64,000 bases of DNA, taken from the NCBI RefSeq assembly GCF_003248355.1, contig NZ_QKWY01000001.1, positions 2,996,001 to 3,060,000 of the forward strand. Direction: 5' to 3'. Positions 28,160-36,612 of the stretch are shown piece by piece. The stretch's first letter is position 1, and every line of letters starts with the position of its first letter. The position numbers and the translations under genes were made by a program. The notes under the pieces are model-generated. The model searched no databases. It saw only the letters and a program-made list of their open reading frames with translations, and was not told the origin of the DNA. This DNA is from Streptomyces sp. AC1-42W. Its GTDB lineage: Bacteria > Actinomycetota > Actinomycetes > Streptomycetales > Streptomycetaceae.

Positions 28160-29332
28160 ATGTCCGACCGAGCACCGCAGTGGGTCGAACGCAGTCTGCC
28201 CACCGAGGAGTCCCGCGAGCTCATCGCGCTCGTCCGCGACATCGCCCAGCGGGAGATCGCGCCGTACGCGGCCGAGGAGGAGGAATCGGGCCGGTTCCCC
28301 CGCGAGGTCTTCGCCCTGCTCTCCGAATCCGGTCTGCTCGGACTGCCCTACGACTCCGAGCACGGCGGCGGCGACCAGCCGTACGAGGTCTACCTCCAGG
28401 TCCTGGAAGAGCTCGCCGCCGCCCGGCTCACCGTCGGCCTCGGCGTCAGCGTCCACTCCCTGGCCTGCCACGCGCTCGCCGGCTACGGCACCGAGGACCA
28501 GCGCGGCGAACACCTGCGGGCGATGCTCTCCGGCGGCCTGCTCGGCGCCTACTGCCTCTCCGAGCCCGCGTCCGGCTCCGACGCCGCCTCGCTGCGCACC
28601 AAGGCCGTACGGGACGGCGACGACTGGGTCCTCACCGGCACCAAGGCGTGGATCACCCACGGCGGGATCGCCGACTTCTACACCGTCCTGGCCCGCACCG
28701 GCGTCGAGGGCGCCCGCGGCATCACCGCCTTCCTCGTCCCCGGCGACACGGCCGGGCTGAGCGCCGCCGCCCCCGAGAAGAAGATGGGCATGAAGGGCTC
28801 GCCCACCGCCCAGCTGAACTTCGACGGGGTGCGCATCCCCGACTCCCGCCGGATCGGCGACGAGGGCCAGGGCTTCGCGATCGCGCTGTCCGCGCTGGAC
28901 TCCGGCCGGCTCGGCATCGCCGCCTGCGCCATCGGCGTCGCCCAGGCCGCGCTGAACGCGTCCCTCGACTACGCCACCGGCCGCAAGCAGTTCGGCCGCC
29001 CCATCGCGGACTTCCAGGGCCTGCGCTTCATGCTCGCCGACATGGCCACCCGGATCGAGGCGGGCCGCGCGCTCTACCTGGCGGCCGCCCGGCTGCGGGA
29101 CGCCGGCCGCCCGTTCTCGCGCCAGGCCGCCATGGCCAAGCTCTTCTGCACGGACGCCGCGATGCAGGTGACCGTCGACGCCGTCCAGGTGCTCGGCGGC
29201 TACGGCTACACGCAGGACTTCCCCGTCGAGCGCCTGATGCGCGAGGCCAAGGTGCTGCAGATCGTCGAGGGCACCAATCAGATCCAGCGGATGGTCATCG
29301 CCCGCCACCTCGCGGGCCCCGAGTCCCGCTGA
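28160..29332 (+). CDS. Acyl-CoA dehydrogenase
   Basis: 390-aa FAD enzyme oxidising acyl-CoA to enoyl-CoA. The ATG at 28160 is preceded by GGGAGGAG; an upstream in-frame extension exists but lacks a site. Domains in order: N-terminal helices, the middle barrel with LSEPASGSDAASLRTKA and WITHGGIADFYTV, and the C-terminal helical domain with GRKQFGRPIADFQ, VQVLGGYGYTQDFPVERLMREAK and catalytic Glu370 in IVEGTNQIQ. This is the Glu position of short-chain and butyryl-type enzymes. It overlaps the end of the convergent small gene by 38 bases. Confidence 0.93.
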   Translation: MSDRAPQWVERSLPTEESRELIALVRDIAQREIAPYAAEEEESGRFPREVFALLSESGLLGLPYDSEHGGGDQPYEVYLQVLEELAAARLTVGLGVSVHSLACHALAGYGTEDQRGEHLRAMLSGGLLGAYCLSEPASGSDAASLRTKAVRDGDDWVLTGTKAWITHGGIADFYTVLARTGVEGARGITAFLVPGDTAGLSAAAPEKKMGMKGSPTAQLNFDGVRIPDSRRIGDEGQGFAIALSALDSGRLGIAACAIGVAQAALNASLDYATGRKQFGRPIADFQGLRFMLADMATRIEAGRALYLAAARLRDAGRPFSRQAAMAKLFCTDAAMQVTVDAVQVLGGYGYTQDFPVERLMREAKVLQIVEGTNQIQRMVIARHLAGPESR

Positions 29333-29606
29333 CCCGCGGCGGCCGGTCCGACCACACGGGTGTCGTCATGATCCGGTTCCAGTCCTGGTCATGGCGGCCC
29401 GGCAGGGTCCGGCCGGTGCTCTCCCAGTGCCGCAGCAGCGCCCGGTAGATGGGCGGATCGCTCGACTGCGGCACCGCGCGCGGCGCGGAACAGGGAGCTT
29501 CGGACCGCGACGCCGGTACGGAACCGGGCTGCGGAACCGATTCTTCGGGAGGCGGGGCGACAAGACGGCGGCGACCTGGGCCTGCCGTGGAATGCAGCGG
29601 GGTCAT
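29295..29606 (-). CDS. Conserved small hypothetical protein
   Basis: 103 aa starting MTPLHSTAGPGRRRLVAPPP, then a Ser/Pro-rich spacer and PPIYRALLRHWESTGRTLPG RHDQDW, a motif I have seen in Streptomyces small proteins. Third-position bias favours this strand over the competing plus frame. The ATG at 29606 is preceded on the minus strand by a perfect 18-bp palindrome. Convergent with and overlapping the acyl-CoA dehydrogenase end. Function unknown. Confidence 0.6.
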   Translation of the reverse strand: MTPLHSTAGPGRRRLVAPPPEESVPQPGSVPASRSEAPCSAPRAVPQSSDPPIYRALLRHWESTGRTLPGRHDQDWNRIMTTPVWSDRPPRVSGTRGPRGGGR

Positions 29607-29618
29607 ACCCGCCCAACG

Positions 29619-29636
29619 CCCCGCCGCGCGGCGGGG
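29619..29636. repeat. Perfect 18-bp GC palindrome
   Basis: CCCCGCCGCGCGGCGGGG, a perfect palindrome, ends 13 bases before the start codon of the small minus-strand gene at 29606. It could be a regulator site or a hairpin in its leader; there is no further evidence. Confidence 0.6.
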
Positions 29637-29728
29637 TCACTGGTTGTTCGATTAGGGCGCTTGTTCACCCGGTCGCTCCGGCTGCCGGGCCGCTCGCGCA
29701 CCCCGGCCGCACCTGTGGGAGGAGGGGC

Positions 29729-30124
29729 TCAGGCCGCCTCGCGCCGGGGCTGGCGCGGCACCCGGATCGGGCGCGAACCGGCGCCCCCGGCGTGCGAGAA
29801 GGGCTGCGTACGCCAGTCGAGGCCCTGCGGCAGCGTCAGCAGCAGCGCGGTCTCCTGCTCCTGCGTCCCGTCCGCCTCGGCCGGACGGTCACCGGCGGCG
29901 CGACCCGTACCGGGGCACACCGTCAGCACGAACGGATTCCACGGGGACGGGCACAGCGCGTGCTCCGGAAGCACCTTCTCGTCCGCGAGGAGCGCGATGG
30001 GCTGCGCGCAGTCCGCGCAGACGACCCGGCGCATCTCCAGGGTGTCGTACGCGTCGGGAGCGTCGTCGTCGAACGGATCGACGGGTTCCGGTTCGGTACG
30101 TCCGGTGAGTTTCAGGTTCGGCAT
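29729..30124 (-). CDS. Conserved hypothetical protein with CxxC motif
   Basis: 131 aa from the ATG at 30124, with GAGGGGGG 6 bases upstream on the coding strand. It starts MPNLKLTGRTEPEPVDPFDD, has a CADC zinc-ribbon-like pair and CPSPWNPFVLTVCPGTG, then an acidic tail ending PIRVPRQPRREAA. No known enzyme motif. Divergent from the Lrp/AsnC regulator, which may control it. An in-frame extension to 30178 lacks a ribosome site. Confidence 0.7.
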   Translation of the reverse strand: MPNLKLTGRTEPEPVDPFDDDAPDAYDTLEMRRVVCADCAQPIALLADEKVLPEHALCPSPWNPFVLTVCPGTGRAAGDRPAEADGTQEQETALLLTLPQGLDWRTQPFSHAGGAGSRPIRVPRQPRREAA

Positions 30125-30313
30125 GGGAAATCCCCCCTCGGATGGGCCGCAGCGACACTGTGGCCTCGGCCACAGCAAGCACTTCCCGCCACCACTCGGC
30201 CGTAACCGTTCCGTGTCCGACTACTGGCCCGTAAACATGTGGCGTTGGTCACATGCCGGGTGCAGGTGCTGTCCCAAGGGCTGGGCAGCTGTGCCGGGAA
30301 CGACTCATGGCCA

Positions 30314-30327
30314 TAGATTGATCCGTA
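30314..30327 (+). promoter_or_regulatory. -10 box of a probably leaderless Lrp/AsnC transcript
   Basis: TAGATT at 30314-30319 lies 7 bases before the ATG, and no Shine-Dalgarno is present between them, so transcription would begin at or next to the ATG. No good -35 box is visible at the expected distance. Confidence 0.4.
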
Positions 30328-30767
30328 TGGAGGAGCTGGACCGTCACATCGTGGAGTTGCTCGTCAAGGACGGGCGGATGAGCTACACCGACCTGGGCAA
30401 GGCCACCGGCCTGTCCACCTCGGCGGTTCATCAGCGCGTCCGCAGGCTGGAGCAGCGCGGGGTGATCCGCGGCTACGCCGCGGTCGTCGACCCGGAGGCG
30501 GTCGGCCTGCCGCTGACCGCGTTCATCTCGGTCAAACCCTTCGACCCGAGCGCCCCGGACGACATCGCCGAACGGCTCGCGGGCGTACCCGAGCTGGAGG
30601 CGTGCCACAGCGTGGCGGGCGACGAGAACTACATCCTCAAGGTGCGCGTGGCGACCCCGCTGGAGCTGGAGAACCTGCTGACCCGCATCCGCTCGCTCGC
30701 CGGCGTGTCCACCCGCACCACGGTCGTCCTCTCCACCCCGTACGAGGCGCGCCCGCCGCAGATCTGA
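30327..30767 (+). CDS. Lrp/AsnC-family transcriptional regulator
   Basis: 146 aa with the standard arrangement: N-terminal winged HTH (LDRHIVELLVKDGRMSYTDL, then KATGLSTSAVHQRVRRLEQRG) and a C-terminal RAM ligand-binding domain (GLPLTAFISVKP; CHSVAGDENYILKVRV). Such proteins sense amino acids and bind palindromic sites in octameric form. The ATG at 30327 lacks a ribosome site and lies just after a -10 box. Located between a divergent small gene and a downstream amidohydrolase, its likely targets. Confidence 0.88.
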   Translation: MEELDRHIVELLVKDGRMSYTDLGKATGLSTSAVHQRVRRLEQRGVIRGYAAVVDPEAVGLPLTAFISVKPFDPSAPDDIAERLAGVPELEACHSVAGDENYILKVRVATPLELENLLTRIRSLAGVSTRTTVVLSTPYEARPPQI

Positions 30768-30835
30768 GCGACACCCGCGCCGGTCCGGAGGGGGCGCGCA
30801 CGGGGCGGCGCCCGGCGCGCGGGAGACTGGTCCCC

Positions 30836-32476
30836 ATGACCGAGAGCACCGCCCCCCAGAGCGACCACCGCACCGTGCTGCTGCGCGGTGGAGACGTCCA
30901 CAGCCCCGCCGACCCCTTCGCCACCGCCATGGTGGTCGAACGCGGCCATGTCGCCTGGGTGGGCTCCGAAGGGGCCGCCGACGCCTTCGCGAGCGGCGTG
31001 GACGAGGTGATCGACCTCGAAGGCGCGCTGGTCACCCCCGCGTTCACCGACGCCCATGTGCACACCACCTCCACCGGCCTGGCCCTCACCGGACTCGACC
31101 TCTCCGGCGCCCGCACCCTCGCCGACGCCCTGGACCTCGTCCGCGCCCACGTCGCCGCCCGCCCCGCCGACCGGGTCGTCCTCGGCCACGGCTGGGACGC
31201 CACCCGCTGGCCCGAGCGGCGCCCGCCCTCGCGCGCCGAACTGGACGCGGCGGCGGGCGGCCGGCCCGTCTACCTGCCCCGGATCGACGTGCACTCCGCC
31301 GTCGTCAGCACCGCCCTGCTCGACCTGGTCCCCGGCGTCACCGCGATGGCCGGCTACCACCCCGACGGCCCGCTGACCGCCGCCGCCCACCACGCGGTGC
31401 GCGCCGCCGCCCACGACGCCGTCCCGCCCGCCCAGCGCGCCGAGGCCCAGCGGGCCGCGCTGCGCCACGCCGCGTCCCTGGGCATCGGCACGCTCCACGA
31501 GTGCGGCGGCCCCGACATCTCCGACGAGAACGACTTCACCGGGCTCCTGAAGCTGGCGGCGGAGCGGCCCGGCCCGCGCGTCTTCGGCTACTGGGCCGCC
31601 GAGGTGGCCGACGAGAAGGACGCCCGGCGCGTCCGCGAACTCGGTGCCGTCGGCGCGGCCGGCGACCTCTTCGTGGACGGCTCGCTGGGCTCCCACACCG
31701 CCTGCCTGCACCAGCCGTACGCCGACGCCCCGCACTCGGGCACCGCCCACCTGGACGCCGCGAGGATCGCCGCCCATGTCGCCGCCTGCACCGAGGCGGG
31801 GCTCCAGGCCGGTTTCCACGCCATCGGCGACGCCGCCCTGACCGCGGTCGTCGAGGGCGTGCGGGCCGCCGCCGAGAAGGTGGGCCTCGGCCGGGTGCGC
31901 GCCGCCCGGCACCGCGTCGAGCACGCGGAGATGCTGACCCCCGAGACCATCGCCGCCTTCGCCGAGCTGGGTCTCACCGCCTCGGTGCAGCCCGCCTTCG
32001 ACGCCGCGTGGGGCGGCGAGGACGGCATGTACGCCCAGCGGCTCGGCGCCGGCCGGGCCGCCACCCTCAACCCGTACGCGGCGCTCCTGCGGGCCGGGGT
32101 GCCGCTGGCCTTCGGCTCGGACAGCCCGGTGACCCCGCTCGACCCCTGGGGGACCGTACGGGCCGCCGCCTTCCACCGGACGCCCGAGCACCGCGTCTCC
32201 GTGCGGGCGGGCTTCACCGCGCACACCCGGGGCGGCTGGCGGGCCGTGGGCCGGGACGACGCGGGGACGCTGGTGCCCGGCGCCCCGGCCGACTACGCGG
32301 TCTGGCGCACCGACGAGCTGGTGGTCCAGGCGCCGGACGACCGGGTCGCGCGCTGGTCCACCGACCCCCGGTCGGGTACGCCGGGGCTGCCCGACCTCAG
32401 TCCGGGCGCCGACCTGCCGGTCTGCCTGCGCACGGTGGTGTTCGGACACACTGTCTACGTACGGCCGAACGAGTGA
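30836..32476 (+). CDS. YtcJ-like metal-dependent amidohydrolase
   Basis: 546-aa member of the Amidohydro_3/YtcJ class. Metal ligands appear in TDAHVHTTSTG (HxH), DVHSAVVS, GFHAIGDAA, RHRVEHAE and GSDSPVTPLDPW. Typical substrates are hydrolysed at C-N bonds (imides, formamides), but specificity cannot be read from the sequence. The ATG at 30836 sits 68 bases after the Lrp regulator and has GGGAG upstream, so the two may be cotranscribed. Confidence 0.88.
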   Translation: MTESTAPQSDHRTVLLRGGDVHSPADPFATAMVVERGHVAWVGSEGAADAFASGVDEVIDLEGALVTPAFTDAHVHTTSTGLALTGLDLSGARTLADALDLVRAHVAARPADRVVLGHGWDATRWPERRPPSRAELDAAAGGRPVYLPRIDVHSAVVSTALLDLVPGVTAMAGYHPDGPLTAAAHHAVRAAAHDAVPPAQRAEAQRAALRHAASLGIGTLHECGGPDISDENDFTGLLKLAAERPGPRVFGYWAAEVADEKDARRVRELGAVGAAGDLFVDGSLGSHTACLHQPYADAPHSGTAHLDAARIAAHVAACTEAGLQAGFHAIGDAALTAVVEGVRAAAEKVGLGRVRAARHRVEHAEMLTPETIAAFAELGLTASVQPAFDAAWGGEDGMYAQRLGAGRAATLNPYAALLRAGVPLAFGSDSPVTPLDPWGTVRAAAFHRTPEHRVSVRAGFTAHTRGGWRAVGRDDAGTLVPGAPADYAVWRTDELVVQAPDDRVARWSTDPRSGTPGLPDLSPGADLPVCLRTVVFGHTVYVRPNE

Positions 32477-33003
32477 CGTGCGGATGTTCCGCTGAGCCGA
32501 TCGAAGGCGGGTCGGTTCTCCCGCTACCAGGGGATCTTCCGGACTGACCAGGGCATTTCGGAAATCATCGCAGGTCAGGCGGCTATTGACAGAATGCGCC
32601 CATCGGCCGGTAGGTTCGGCCGAGTCCACCACAGGACGTCCGACCGGTTGGACCTCCACGCAGTCGTCGAACGCCGCTGGGTCACGGGGTGGTGTGCCGC
32701 ACCGGCGCACCACCACTGACAGCCAGGTTCAGCGCCCGCGCCTCGGGGGCGAGGGAAGGTCCCAGCCGGTCGGAGGGTGTGACCCGGGTGGGGCCCGGAC
32801 GTTCAGTAGACAACGGCTCTAGGTCGACCCGCAGCCAGCGGGTCCCAGGTCGGCCCGAAGGACACCGGGCCCCGATCCGCACTTCTGTCCCCGATTCCGC
32901 TCTTCTGTCCGCCGTGACGCCCGCGCCACCCCCACCGGGTCGGCGTTCCGCGCCGCCGCGCTCGATATGGTGTGTACCTGTGTACGGACGTGAGGGGCAG
33001 TAA
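32477..33003 (+). other. Long intergenic region with a candidate promoter and RNA
   Basis: No gene is supported over 527 bases. TTGACA at 32586-32591 is a consensus -35 box, with TAGGTT at 32611-32616 after a rather long 19-base spacer. Downstream sequence is G/C-rich and able to fold (GGTGGTGTGCCGCACC/GGCGCACCACC at 32690-32715). A 41-codon open frame (32594-32719) overlaps the -10 box and is unlikely to be translated. The ppm gene has GAGGGG before its GTG and a separate promoter near 32965 is possible. Confidence 0.4.
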
Positions 33004-33771
33004 GTGAACGACGGCGGTCAGCGGCAATTCGGTCCGCTCGGCAGTGTCTTGGTGATCATCCCGACCTACAACGAGGCCGAGAACATCAAGCCGATCGTGA
33101 GCCGGGTGCGCGCCGCCGTGCCGGAGGCCCATGTGCTGGTCGCCGACGACAACAGCCCCGACGGCACCGGCAAGCTCGCCGACGAACTGGCCGCCGCCGA
33201 CGACCAGGTGCACGTCCTGCACCGCAAGGGCAAGGAAGGGCTCGGCGCCGCCTACCTCGCCGGTTTCCGCTGGGGCATGGAGCACGACTACGGCGTCCTC
33301 GTCGAGATGGACGCGGACGGCTCCCACCAGCCCGAGGAACTGCCCCGGCTGCTCACCGCGCTCAAGGGCGCGGACCTGGTCCTGGGCTCCCGCTGGGTGC
33401 CCGGCGGCCGGGTGGTGAACTGGCCCAAGTCCCGCGAGTTCATCTCGCGCGGCGGCAGCACCTACTCCCGGCTCATGCTCGGCCTGCGCACCCGCGACGT
33501 CACCGGCGGCTACCGCGCCTTCCGCACCGAGACCCTCAAGGGCATCGGCCTGGACGAGGTCGCCTCGCAGGGCTACTGCTTCCAGGTCGACCTGGCCCGC
33601 CGCGCGGTCGAGGCCGGCTTCCACGTCGTCGAGGTCCCGATCACCTTCGTGGACCGCGAGATCGGCGACTCCAAGATGAGCCGGGACATCCTCGTCGAGG
33701 CGCTGTGGCGCGTCACCGCCTGGGGTGTCACCACCCGCACCAACAAGGTGCTGGGCCGCCGCACCCCCTGA
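33004..33771 (+). CDS. ppm: Polyprenol monophosphomannose synthase (GT2)
   Basis: 255-aa GT2 glycosyltransferase moving mannose from GDP-mannose to polyprenyl phosphate at the inner membrane face; the product feeds protein O-mannosylation and lipoglycans. Motifs: VIIPTYNEAENI, VADDNSPDGTGKLADEL, EMDADGSHQPE (DxD-like metal site), GSRWVPGG and VPITFVDREIGDSKMS. No C-terminal membrane domain is present; in actinobacteria the acyltransferase domain of mycobacterial Ppm1 is often separate. Order with fxsA and rbpA matches S. coelicolor SCO1423-SCO1421 as I recall it. GTG start, GAGGGG upstream. Confidence 0.9.
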   Translation: MNDGGQRQFGPLGSVLVIIPTYNEAENIKPIVSRVRAAVPEAHVLVADDNSPDGTGKLADELAAADDQVHVLHRKGKEGLGAAYLAGFRWGMEHDYGVLVEMDADGSHQPEELPRLLTALKGADLVLGSRWVPGGRVVNWPKSREFISRGGSTYSRLMLGLRTRDVTGGYRAFRTETLKGIGLDEVASQGYCFQVDLARRAVEAGFHVVEVPITFVDREIGDSKMSRDILVEALWRVTAWGVTTRTNKVLGRRTP

Positions 33772-33832
33772 GCCCGGCTCCGCCGGTCACCCCCTTACGG
33801 CGTACGGACGCGGCGCCAGGCACACTGGGGGC

Positions 33833-34423
33833 ATGACGACCGGCACACCGCCTCCGACCGCCCGCAGGCGCTCGCGCGCCCGGACCTTCGTACCCCTCGC
33901 CGTCGCCGCCTGGGCGGTGCTGGAGATCTGGCTGCTGATCCTGGTGGCCGACGCCGCCGGCGGACTGGCCGTCGTGATCCTGCTGGCCGCCGGGATCGTC
34001 TTCGGCGGCGCCGTGATCAAGCGGGCCGGCCGCCGCGCCTTCGCCAACCTCACCGAGACGCTCCAGCGGATGCCCGGACAGCCGGGCGCGGACGGCTCCG
34101 CCCCCACCACCCCGGAGAGTGGCCGGGGCAACGGTTTCCTGATGCTCGGCGGGCTGCTGATCATGATCCCGGGGCCGCTCTCGGACGTGGCCGGACTGCT
34201 GCTCCTGGTGCCGCCCGTCCGCACGGCCCTCAGCCGGTACGCGGAACGCTCCCTGGACCGGCGCATGCGCGAGGCCGCCCCCGGCGGCTTCTCGGACGCC
34301 TTCCAGCAGGCCCGTATCCACCGCCCGGACGGCAAGGTCGTCCAGGGCGAGGTCATCCGCGACGAGCCGCCCCGCCGCGACACCGGCCCCGAGGACGAGC
34401 CGCGCCCCCCGCTGGCCCCGTGA
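33833..34423 (+). CDS. fxsA: FxsA family membrane protein
   Basis: 196 aa. Two adjacent hydrophobic segments (about 20-60: FVPLAVAAWAVLEIWLLILV and GLAVVILLAAGIVFGGAVI), then GNGFLMLGGLLIMIPGPLSD and AGLLLLVPPVRTAL, the standard FxsA pattern, with an acidic/basic C-terminus. FxsA is a membrane protein first known for relieving phage exclusion in E. coli; its role in Streptomyces is unknown. ATG at 33833, 61 bases after ppm. Confidence 0.88.
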   Translation: MTTGTPPPTARRRSRARTFVPLAVAAWAVLEIWLLILVADAAGGLAVVILLAAGIVFGGAVIKRAGRRAFANLTETLQRMPGQPGADGSAPTTPESGRGNGFLMLGGLLIMIPGPLSDVAGLLLLVPPVRTALSRYAERSLDRRMREAAPGGFSDAFQQARIHRPDGKVVQGEVIRDEPPRRDTGPEDEPRPPLAP

Positions 34424-34455
34424 GCGGGGCCGGGCCCGCCCCCGGCCGTAGCAGC

Positions 34456-34508
34456 ACAGAACCGCGGGCCGCGACACACAGTGCGTGTGTCGCGGCCCGC
34501 GGTTCTGT
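34456..34508. terminator. Strong bidirectional terminator, 24-bp perfect stem
   Basis: Arms 34456-34479 and 34485-34508 are perfect inverted repeats of 24 bases, with the 5-base loop AGTGC. It lies between the convergent fxsA (+) and rbpA (-) genes. It is the longest perfect stem found in this window. Confidence 0.9.
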
Positions 34509-34529
34509 CGCTGTGCCGTACCTACCCGG

Positions 34530-34904
34530 TCAAGCAGACTTCCTGCTGTCCCGGGGGTGCACGGCGATGTTCATCGCCCCGGAGCGAAGGACGGCCAGCC
34601 GCTCGGCCAGCACCTCCTCCAGCTCCTCACGCGTGCGCCGCTCCATGAGCATGTCCCAGTGCGTACGCGCAGGCTTGCCCTTCTTCTCCTCGGGGCCGTC
34701 CCCGTCCACCAGGAGTGCCTGGGCGCCACACGCCTTGCACTCCCACTCCGGCGGAATTTCCGCCTCAACCGAGAACGGCATCTCGAATCGATGTCCGTTC
34801 TGGCATGCGTACTCCACCGCCTGGCGCGGGGCCAGATCGATGCCGCGGTCCGTCTCGTAGCTGGTAACCACGAGTCGCGTGCCGCGGAGAGCTCGCTCAC
34901 TCAT
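34530..34904 (-). CDS. rbpA: RNA polymerase-binding protein RbpA
   Basis: 124-aa actinobacterial transcription factor that binds RNA polymerase and HrdB-type sigma factors and stimulates open-complex formation. MSERALRGTRLVVTSYETDR gives the N-terminal tail, then the zinc-like beta domain with YACQNGHRFEMPFS and CKACGAQALLV, the basic linker (EEKKGKPARTHWDMLMERR) and sigma-interacting helix (REELEEVLAERLAVLR). It has an upstream sigma-R promoter as in S. coelicolor, so it should respond to disulphide stress. Confidence 0.96.
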   Translation of the reverse strand: MSERALRGTRLVVTSYETDRGIDLAPRQAVEYACQNGHRFEMPFSVEAEIPPEWECKACGAQALLVDGDGPEEKKGKPARTHWDMLMERRTREELEEVLAERLAVLRSGAMNIAVHPRDSRKSA

Positions 34905-34966
34905 GAATCGTGCCTCCCGGGCTGGTCGCCCACAGGACAGGTGTCGCTGTCGTCGTCAAATCGGTC

Positions 34967-34993
34967 AACGTCCGGTCGCCGGCAAAGATTCCC
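34967..34993 (-). promoter_or_regulatory. Sigma-R-type promoter of rbpA
   Basis: On the minus strand GGGAAT (34988-34993) and GTT (34967-34969) are separated by exactly 18 bases, matching the sigma-R consensus GGGAAT-N18/19-GTT. It lies 63 bases upstream of the rbpA start codon. Known regulation of rbpA by SigR in S. coelicolor supports it. Confidence 0.85.
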
Positions 34994-35179
34994 GTTACCG
35001 GTCATGCGTCGCCCGTCGTGCCGCTGATTTTCAGGTTTCCCAGGGTTCAAGTACCCGCCCTTACCCGGTTTGTCACATTTGACGGAGGATGTCACCCAAC
35101 GATTCGGTGGCTTCCGTGCGAAGCAACGGTCATCCGGGGCAGGCCAAAGGCGTACACTACCGGCCTTTCACTTCAACGT

Positions 35180-36556
35180 CTAAATCCGCTCGGGTACGGG
35201 GTTTCCCGCCGCCGCCACCGCACGCTCCAGCGGAACCCGCGCCAGCAGCACCGAACCGACCACGAAGAACACCACCAGCGAGATGATCGCGTCCCGGTAG
35301 CTGCCGGTCAGCTGGTAGGCGAGACCGAACACCAGGGGCCCCAGCCAGCTCAGCCCCCGGTCGCTCATCTCGTACGCCGAGAAGTACTCGGCCTCCTTGC
35401 CGCGCGGCACCAGATGCGAGAACAGCGACCGCGACAGCGCCTGGCTCCCGCCCAGCACCAGCCCGATCGCCGCCGCCAGCACATAGAAGAAGGCCGGCGA
35501 ACCGGCCGGCAGGAAGTACCCGGCGACCAGGATCAGCGTCCACACCACCAGCGAGCCCAGGATCGTGCGCTTCGCGCCGTACACCCGGGCCAGCCGCCCC
35601 ATCGCCAGCGCCCCGGCCACCGCCAGCACCTGCACCAGCAGCACCGCCGTGATCAGCGTCGTCTGGCCCAGGCCCAGTTCCTCGGAGCCGTACACCGACG
35701 CCTGCGAGATCACCGTCTGCACGCCGTCGTTGTACACCAGGTACGCGAGCAGGAAGGACAGGGTCAGCGGATGGCGCCGCATATCGGCCAGCGTGGCCCG
35801 CAACTGCCGCCACCCCGAGCCCACCGGCGCGCCCCGGCCCCCCGCCGCCACCTTCCGGTCGCGCAGCCGGCGCAGCGGGATCACCGTGAACACGCCCCAC
35901 CACACACCCGCCGACGCCAGGCAGATCCGGACCGCCTCGGACTCGGAGAGGCCGAAGGAGTCGTGGCCCGAATACAGCACCAGGTTGAGGACGAGGACCA
36001 GCGCCCCGGAGGTGTAGCCGAACGCCCAGCCCCGCGAGGAGACGTCGTCGCGCTCGTCGGGCTCCGCGATCTGCGGCAGATAGGCGTTGTAGAGCATCAT
36101 CGCCACCGCCGTCGCGGCATTCGCCACGATGAGCAGGAAGGCCCCGAGCAGATAGCGGTGGCCGTCCAGGAAGAACATCGCCGCCGTCGCGGCGGCCCCG
36201 GTGTACGCCGCCACCGCGAGCAGCGGCTTCTTGCGCCCCGTACGGTCGGCCGCCGCGCCCACCACGGGCATCAGGACGATCGCCAGGACGAGCGAGGCCG
36301 ACACCGAGTAGGCGAACAGCGACCCGGCGCGGACCGGGATGCCCAGCGGGTGCACGAAACCGTCCGCGTCCGCCGCCGCCTTCGCGACCGACGTCAGATA
36401 CGGGCCCAGGAACACCGTGAGGACGCTCGTGGAGTAGACGGAGCACGCGAAGTCGTAGAAGTACCAGCCGCGCTGCTCCCGGCGCCGCCCGGCCGCGTCG
36501 TCCGGGCCGGACCCGCCGTCGGCCGGCTCGGTGGTGTCTGCGGTCCCGGCCGTCAT
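35180..36556 (-). CDS. Atg22-like MFS transporter
   Basis: 458 aa from the ATG at 36556. About 12 membrane segments; REQRGWYFYDFACSVYSTSV is the YDFANSAY-like start of the UMF/Atg22-type major facilitator group, with GAAADRTGRKKPLL (loop 2-3) and GSLVVWTLI. In yeast Atg22 effluxes vacuolar amino acids; bacterial members are uncharacterised. The frame extends open upstream to 37450 but that part lacks homology and overlaps the GDPD gene. Leftward, possibly cotranscribed with the genes to its right. Confidence 0.87.
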   Translation of the reverse strand: MTAGTADTTEPADGGSGPDDAAGRRREQRGWYFYDFACSVYSTSVLTVFLGPYLTSVAKAAADADGFVHPLGIPVRAGSLFAYSVSASLVLAIVLMPVVGAAADRTGRKKPLLAVAAYTGAAATAAMFFLDGHRYLLGAFLLIVANAATAVAMMLYNAYLPQIAEPDERDDVSSRGWAFGYTSGALVLVLNLVLYSGHDSFGLSESEAVRICLASAGVWWGVFTVIPLRRLRDRKVAAGGRGAPVGSGWRQLRATLADMRRHPLTLSFLLAYLVYNDGVQTVISQASVYGSEELGLGQTTLITAVLLVQVLAVAGALAMGRLARVYGAKRTILGSLVVWTLILVAGYFLPAGSPAFFYVLAAAIGLVLGGSQALSRSLFSHLVPRGKEAEYFSAYEMSDRGLSWLGPLVFGLAYQLTGSYRDAIISLVVFFVVGSVLLARVPLERAVAAAGNPVPERI

Positions 36557-36612
36557 GGTGCCCCCTGGAATGTCCCCGTGCGGACGCCGGCCGCACGGCG
36601 GCGGCCGGCGGG

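Noticed and set aside
32594..32719. 41-codon ORF in the gap before ppm
   Set aside because: Its start overlaps the candidate promoter and no ribosome site is present.
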